A stretch of 10,373 nt of DNA from Crocinitomix sp. (GTDB lineage: Bacteria > Bacteroidota > Bacteroidia > Flavobacteriales_D > Crocinitomicaceae). A model generated the notes under the pieces. That model searched no databases and was not told the origin of the DNA. It saw only the letters and a list, made by a program, of their open reading frames with translations. The translations under genes and the position numbers were made by a program. Every line of letters begins with the position of its first letter. Positions within the stretch are counted from its first letter, which is position 1. The DNA is taken from contig JADZFJ010000378.1 of assembly GCA_020849935.1 (NCBI GenBank), positions 1 to 10,373 of the forward strand, given 5' to 3'. This document shows, one piece after another, positions 6,986-10,373 of the stretch.

Positions 6986-7016
6986 TTGATTTTCTGCCAT
7001 TTTAGTATTTTCTTTG
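6986..7016 (+). promoter_or_regulatory. Putative promoter of acpP-fabF-rnc
   Basis: A TTG at 6986-6988 is followed, after 20 bases, by TTTCTTTG at 7009-7016, one base away from the Bacteroidota -7 consensus TAnnTTTG. The spacing fits the usual TTG-N19/20-TAnnTTTG arrangement. It starts right after the nitroreductase stop codon and would give acpP a leader of about 30 bases, so acpP can be expressed separately from the nitroreductase gene. Confidence 0.5.
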
Positions 7017-7048
7017 CACACTGAATAAACCATTTAAAACAGATTAAT

Positions 7049-7285
7049 ATGTCTGATGTAAAATCAAAAGTAGTGTCTATCATCGTAGACAAATTAGGAG
7101 TAGCAGAAGATGAAGTAACGCCAACAGCAAGCTTCACAAATGACTTAGGGGCTGACTCTTTGGATACAGTTGAGTTGATTATGGAATTTGAAAAAGAGTT
7201 CAATATTGCAATTCCAGACGATCAAGCTGAAAAAATCCAAACTGTTGGAGACGCGATTTCCTACATTGAGGGTAACGCAAAATAA
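7049..7285 (+). CDS. acpP: Acyl carrier protein
   Basis: This is the 78-residue acyl carrier protein of type II fatty acid synthesis in the cytosol. It carries the growing acyl chain on a 4'-phosphopantetheine arm attached to Ser37 in the conserved motif [10 protein letters not shown] (34-43). The protein is strongly acidic and has the expected four-helix pattern, with the length normal for AcpP (E. coli 78 residues). The ATG gives the standard N-terminus. The next gene, fabF, encodes the condensing enzyme that uses acyl-AcpP, and starts 40 bp downstream, so the two are very probably cotranscribed. A candidate promoter lies in the short gap after the nitroreductase gene. The identification is secure. 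Confidence 0.98.
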   Translation: MSDVKSKVVSIIVDKLGVAEDEVTPTASFTNDLGADSLDTVELIMEFEKEFNIAIPDDQAEKIQTVGDAISYIEGNAK

Positions 7286-7325
7286 TTTCAAAAAACATAT
7301 TGAGTTTTAAACTTAACTTTAAGCA

Positions 7326-8579
7326 ATGGAGTTAAAAAGAGTAGTTATAACTGGACTTGGCGCTTTGACGCCCATAGGGAATACGATTGATGAATATTGG
7401 AATTCATTGAAAGCTGGAGTCAGTGGGGCTGCTCGAATTACAAGATTTGACGCGGAAAAGTTTAAAACGCAATTTGCATGTGAAGTAAAGAACTTTAATG
7501 TTGACGATTTTATCGATCGCAGAGAAGCTCGTCGATTAGACCCATTTTCCCAGTACGCCATAGTTTCTGCTTCAGAAGCTATGGTTGACTCGGGGATTGA
7601 TGTGGAAAAAATTGACCTTGAACGTGCAGGTGTTATTTGGGGTTCGGGAATTGGTGGATTAACCACTTTTCAAGAAGAAGCCAATGGTTTCGCGCTTGGT
7701 GATGGTACCCCTCGATTTAATCCATTCTTCATTCCCAAAATGATTGTCGATATTGCCGCTGGGCATATCTCGATGAAGTATGGTCTAAGAGGACCAAATT
7801 ATGTCACCGTTTCTGCGTGTGCCTCGTCCAATAATGCAATGATTGATGCTTTTAACTTAATTCGTTTGGGTAAAGCAGATATTATCGTTTCAGGTGGTTC
7901 CGAAGCATGTGTAAACGAACCTGGTATTGGAGGCTTTAATGCGTTAAAAGCATTGTCGACACGTAATGACGACCCAAAAACTGCTTCGCGCCCGTTTGAT
8001 TTAGATCGTGAAGGTTTTGTTTTAGGCGAAGGTTCTGGGGCATTGATTTTGGAAGAATTAGAACATGCGAAAGCTCGTGGTGCAAAAATTTATGCAGAAA
8101 TCGTTGGAAGTGGGCTTTCAGCGGATGCCTATCACTTAACTGCACCACATCCTGAAGGACTTGGAGCGATTAGTGTAATGAAACAAGCGTTGAAAGAAGC
8201 AAATATTTCTCCGTCAGATATTGATTACATTAATGTCCACGGAACTTCAACACCTCTTGGAGATATTGCTGAAACCAAAGCAATAAAACATGTGTTTGGT
8301 GAACATGCTTACAACCTTAATATTTCTTCGACAAAATCAATGACTGGGCATTTATTAGGTGCTGCTGGTTCTGTCGAAGCGATTGCGTGTATATTGGCAA
8401 TTAAACACGGAATTATTCCTCCAACAATTAATCACTTTACTGACGATCCTGAAATTGATAACAAATTAAACTTTACGTTTAATGTCGCTCAAGAAAGAAA
8501 AGTTCGGTATGCCTTGAGTAATACTTTCGGTTTCGGAGGTCACAATACTTCTGTGATTTTCAAAGCCTATGAAGGTTAA
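7326..8579 (+). CDS. fabF: 3-oxoacyl-ACP synthase II (KAS II)
   Basis: This is a 417-residue beta-ketoacyl-ACP synthase II, which condenses malonyl-ACP with acyl-ACP in chain elongation, normally as a cytosolic homodimer. The Cys-His-His catalytic set is visible: Cys165 in VSACASS, His305 in NVHGTSTPLGD and His342 in TKSMTGHLLGAAGS, with the conserved Lys337 before it. The glycine-rich end NTFGFGGHNTSV (399-410) is also present. Length and N-terminus (RVVITGLGALTPIG) are standard, and the two histidines and full length separate it from FabH. It lies directly after acpP. Its last 11 bases overlap the start of rnc, which suggests coupled translation of the two. Confidence 0.98.
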   Translation: MELKRVVITGLGALTPIGNTIDEYWNSLKAGVSGAARITRFDAEKFKTQFACEVKNFNVDDFIDRREARRLDPFSQYAIVSASEAMVDSGIDVEKIDLERAGVIWGSGIGGLTTFQEEANGFALGDGTPRFNPFFIPKMIVDIAAGHISMKYGLRGPNYVTVSACASSNNAMIDAFNLIRLGKADIIVSGGSEACVNEPGIGGFNALKALSTRNDDPKTASRPFDLDREGFVLGEGSGALILEELEHAKARGAKIYAEIVGSGLSADAYHLTAPHPEGLGAISVMKQALKEANISPSDIDYINVHGTSTPLGDIAETKAIKHVFGEHAYNLNISSTKSMTGHLLGAAGSVEAIACILAIKHGIIPPTINHFTDDPEIDNKLNFTFNVAQERKVRYALSNTFGFGGHNTSVIFKAYEG

Positions 8580-9303
8580 CTTCAACAGAATCTTCTTTTT
8601 TTTTTCTAAAAAGAAAGATCCTTACGAGAATCAACTATCTCAATTTTTATTGAAAAAATTAAGCTATCATGCAAAAGATATTTCTCTTTTTGTAGATGCT
8701 TTTACCCATAAATCGTTTAGCAATACCCGACAAAATACAAGCGATAATGAACGCCTTGAATATTTAGGTGATACCGTCATTGACTTGATTGTCGCCCAAT
8801 ATTTATATGACAAATTTCCGAAAGAAGACGAAGGTTATTTGACAAAAGTAAAGGCTAAAATCGTTAACCGAAAAATGTTGTCTTTTATTGGCGCCGAACT
8901 TAAATTAGCCGACTTAATTCGTTATCGACAAGGTAGATCTATCCAATTATCGACCCTTGAAGGCAATGCATTTGAAGCCTTGATTGGCGCTATTTTTTTA
9001 GATTCGAATTACGAAACAACCAAACAGATTTTTGAACAGAAAATTTTAAAACGTTACATTAATTTTAAGGATGTTTTAGCCCAAGAAATGGATTTTAAAA
9101 GTCAATTGCTGATTTGGGGTCAAAAAAATAAACTGGTGATTGCTTTTGAAATTAAAGATCCTGCCACCAAAGAAAATGGATTAGTTTATACGGCCATTGT
9201 GATTATCAATAATAAAGAATGGGGCATGGGCAAAGGAACGTCTAAAAAAGAAGCGGAACAACAAGCTTCGAGTGAAACTATGACTTTATTGGGTCTGCAT
9301 TAA
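8569..9303 (+). CDS. rnc: Ribonuclease III
   Basis: This is a 244-residue double-strand-specific endoribonuclease that processes rRNA precursors and other structured RNAs, normally as a dimer. The signature NERLEYLGD (60-68) carries the metal ligands Glu61, Glu64 and Asp68. The second acidic site is EGNAFEALIGAIFLD (131-145), with Glu136 conserved but Asn133 where E. coli has Asp114. A C-terminal double-stranded RNA-binding domain covers about 174-243, with the KGTSKKEAEQQAS helix. The ATG lies inside fabF in a different frame; the N-terminus from it (basic and hydrophobic, then KKKDPY) resembles, from memory, the Bacteroidota form of the enzyme. Codons 10-13 contain a run of ten T. The gene ends 15 bp before a convergent lipoprotein gene, and I see no strong hairpin terminator between them. 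Confidence 0.97.
   Translation: MKVNFNRIFFFFSKKKDPYENQLSQFLLKKLSYHAKDISLFVDAFTHKSFSNTRQNTSDNERLEYLGDTVIDLIVAQYLYDKFPKEDEGYLTKVKAKIVNRKMLSFIGAELKLADLIRYRQGRSIQLSTLEGNAFEALIGAIFLDSNYETTKQIFEQKILKRYINFKDVLAQEMDFKSQLLIWGQKNKLVIAFEIKDPATKENGLVYTAIVIINNKEWGMGKGTSKKEAEQQASSETMTLLGLH
8596..8605 (+). repeat. T10 homopolymer within rnc
   Basis: Ten consecutive T bases encode part of a four-phenylalanine run (residues 9-12) near the start of RNase III. Runs of this length are prone to slippage in replication and transcription and to sequencing error. The reading frame is intact with ten. Confidence 0.85.
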
Positions 9304-9318
9304 AATTTTTGGATCATT

Positions 9319-9798
9319 TTATTGTTTTACACCAACAAAAACGAATGGCTCATAATTTAAATACTTGCTGGAATATCTTTCCGTTACATACATTTTTCCA
9401 TCGTTAAATCGCGCCTGTGATTTGTATGCTTTGTAATTATGGTGCCAAGTGGTTGTAAATGAAAAATTCCGATACAAATAAATGTACGTTCCAAAATAAT
9501 CAACGTAAAACCTACATTCCTTGTCCGTTCTGGCATCAATTACCTGAAAAGAGATTAGGGTGTCCTTTTCGATAAAATCTATCGGACCTTTGTTTATGTG
9601 CAAATTGCCCAAATATTCGCCGGGAATGCTATCCGCAAAAGAAAAATCAATCGAACTATGGGTAAATTCTGGCGCTTCGTCCTTTTCACATCCAAGGATC
9701 GAAAACACGAATAAAAGCAGTACAAAATTAATCCACCTTGTAAAGATAATTTTGTCCGTTTTTAAATGGAAACTCTGTTGAATATAGTTCGTCTTCAT
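9319..9798 (-). CDS. Small lipoprotein, unknown function
   Basis: This is a predicted lipoprotein of 159 residues if it starts at the ATG at 9798. An in-frame TTG at 9813 would add five residues, and I consider it less likely. The signal peptide has an unusually long N-terminal part with basic residues (KTNYIQQSFHLKTDK), a hydrophobic core NFVLLLFVF and the lipobox ILGC, with the lipidated cysteine at 37 followed by EKDE. The mature part is rich in aromatic residues and probably beta-rich (YLGNLHINKG, FRFYV-like and GTYIYLYRN strands), as in small beta-sandwich or lipocalin-like lipoproteins. I recognise no family. It overlaps the upstream lipoprotein gene by 71 bp in another frame and converges on rnc. 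The two lipoproteins are probably cotranscribed. Confidence 0.78.
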   Translation of the reverse strand: MKTNYIQQSFHLKTDKIIFTRWINFVLLLFVFSILGCEKDEAPEFTHSSIDFSFADSIPGEYLGNLHINKGPIDFIEKDTLISFQVIDARTDKECRFYVDYFGTYIYLYRNFSFTTTWHHNYKAYKSQARFNDGKMYVTERYSSKYLNYEPFVFVGVKQ

Positions 9799-10165
9799 AA
9801 TAATAAAATACAAATTTCTCTTCGAGGCGATTCTTCTTCCTTAATTTTGAATAACTCCTCACCCCAATTTTACCCCATTGTGAAAAAAAATCACTGAAAA
9901 AGTACCGTGAAATATTTTCACCATTCTTGTAAGTATAAATAAAGCCGTTTTCTTCTACCAAAATGCCAAATTTCTCCGGGATTTTTGATGATTCGATTAA
10001 TTTTCCTGTGTAATCATAACTTCTGGACCATTCGTATTTTCCTACGATGTCTGTATTAGTTATTGGATTTGGTTCAATTTTGTTACACGCGCACATTCCA
10101 ATCATTAAAAAAACCATAACACTCGAAAGAAGTTTGAATAAATTTATTTCTGTTTTGCGTGTCAT
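9728..10165 (-). CDS. Small lipoprotein, lipocalin-like, unknown function
   Basis: This is a 145-residue predicted lipoprotein. A basic start (MTRKTEINLFK) leads into a hydrophobic core and the sequence MIGMCAC; Cys27 (context MCAC, followed by NK) is the likely lipidated residue, although Cys25 is also there. The mature part begins with a spacer (NKIEPNPITN) and then DIVGKYEWSRSYDY, which resembles the first strand of lipocalin-like Bacteroidota lipoproteins. The rest is rich in Tyr, Phe and Lys with a beta-strand pattern. The family is uncertain and the function unknown. Its end overlaps the signal-peptide region of the next lipoprotein gene. The ATG gives a sensible signal peptide, and a possible promoter lies upstream at 10206-10235. 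Confidence 0.82.
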   Translation of the reverse strand: MTRKTEINLFKLLSSVMVFLMIGMCACNKIEPNPITNTDIVGKYEWSRSYDYTGKLIESSKIPEKFGILVEENGFIYTYKNGENISRYFFSDFFSQWGKIGVRSYSKLRKKNRLEEKFVFYYYEDELYSTEFPFKNGQNYLYKVD

Positions 10166-10205
10166 TCTATTTTTTAATCAGGATGAATTGACGTTATAAC
10201 GGCTT

Positions 10206-10235
10206 TAAAATTAAAATATTGTCGAATAAAATCAA
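10206..10235 (-). promoter_or_regulatory. Putative promoter of the lipoprotein pair
   Basis: On the minus strand a TTG (10233-10235) is followed after 19 bases by TAATTTTA (10206-10213), one base off the TAnnTTTG consensus. The spacing is ideal for the Bacteroidota housekeeping sigma factor, but the region is very A/T-rich, so chance matches are easy. A perfect 10-base palindrome, CGTTATAACG, lies just downstream at 10192-10201 and could be an operator. Confidence 0.33.
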
Positions 10236-10278
10236 TAACTTACTCAGTAAATATTTATGCTAATAACCTGAATTCGAT

Positions 10279-10373
10279 TTAAATTTCATTCAGATCGCTT
10301 AGAAAAGCTTGAGTTTGAGAAAAAGCAACGAAGTAATAGCGGGCTATTTCGAGTTGTTTTGACGAAAAAATCA
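10279..10373 (-). CDS. Possible C-terminus of a gene running off the window
   Basis: One minus-strand frame is open from the window edge to a TAA at 10279-10281. It gives 30 residues that look like an ordinary protein end (QLEIARYYFVAFSQTQAF, then a short acidic-amphipathic tail). Another minus-strand frame and one plus-strand frame are also open across much of this stretch, and 30 open codons can occur by chance. I favour this frame only because of its composition. No family can be named. If it is not coding, 10166-10373 is simply the upstream region of the lipoprotein pair. Confidence 0.3.
   Translation of the reverse strand, partial: IFSSKQLEIARYYFVAFSQTQAFLSDLNEI

Noticed and set aside
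6973..7203. Minus-strand ORF covering the acpP promoter and part of acpP.
   Set aside because: It lies opposite a certain gene and has a Ser/Thr-rich composition typical of an antisense frame.
7303..7313. Palindromic AGTTT-T-AAACT between acpP and fabF.
   Set aside because: It is A/T only apart from one G/C pair, short, and within an operon gap; likely chance in A/T-rich DNA.
9720..9745. An ATT codon overlapping the stop of the first lipoprotein (ATTAA) after AAGGTGG, as an alternative start for the second lipoprotein.
   Set aside because: ATT starts are very rare, the SD-like sequence is too close, and the resulting signal peptide would have no basic residue; the ATG at 9798 is better.
10329..10351. 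Imperfect hairpin (AATAGC-GG-GCTATT with flanking CGAA/TTCG) that could be a minus-strand terminator followed by a T-rich stretch.
   Set aside because: The stem is short, with a bulge, and the T run is interrupted; it also falls inside the possible C-terminal coding frame.

Overview
The window is AT-rich DNA that most likely comes from a member of the Bacteroidota, probably order Flavobacteriales. Four things point there. Several genes are preceded by the Bacteroidota -7 promoter element TAnnTTTG, usually without a clear Shine-Dalgarno sequence. The acpP-fabF-rnc block with purN divergent beside it is an order I recall as common in this phylum. Short secreted proteins and lipoproteins of the Bacteroidota style are present. 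The nitroreductase closely resembles the iodotyrosine-deiodinase-like group known from these bacteria. The family placement is inference.

Left part (83-6192, all on the minus strand). From right to left, in the direction of transcription: purN (purine synthesis), a 112-residue single-span membrane protein, a MarC-family membrane protein, a two-gene unit of secreted proteins (280 aa of unknown function, then a 452 aa glycine-rich collagen-like or polyglycine-II-like protein, 16 bp apart), and a YgiQ-family radical SAM protein. TAnnTTTG elements in front of purN, marC, the 280 aa gene and ygiQ suggest four separate transcription units rather than one operon.

Middle part (6314-9303, plus strand). 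A flavin nitroreductase of the IYD type keeps the three residues that bind the substrate zwitterion in iodotyrosine deiodinase. Then come acpP, fabF and rnc. AcpP carries the growing acyl chain and FabF elongates it. rnc starts inside the last codons of fabF and is probably translationally coupled to it. purN and the nitroreductase are divergent and share a 121 bp promoter region.

Right part (9319-10373, minus strand). Two small lipoprotein genes converge on rnc and overlap each other by about 70 bp. A possible C-terminus of another minus-strand gene reaches the window edge.

Most of the window is core metabolism. The parts worth a second look are the glycine-rich secreted protein with its secreted partner, the IYD-like flavoprotein, a T10 tract in the first codons of rnc, and the overlapping lipoprotein pair. 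I see no mobile element, CRISPR array, tRNA or rRNA gene.
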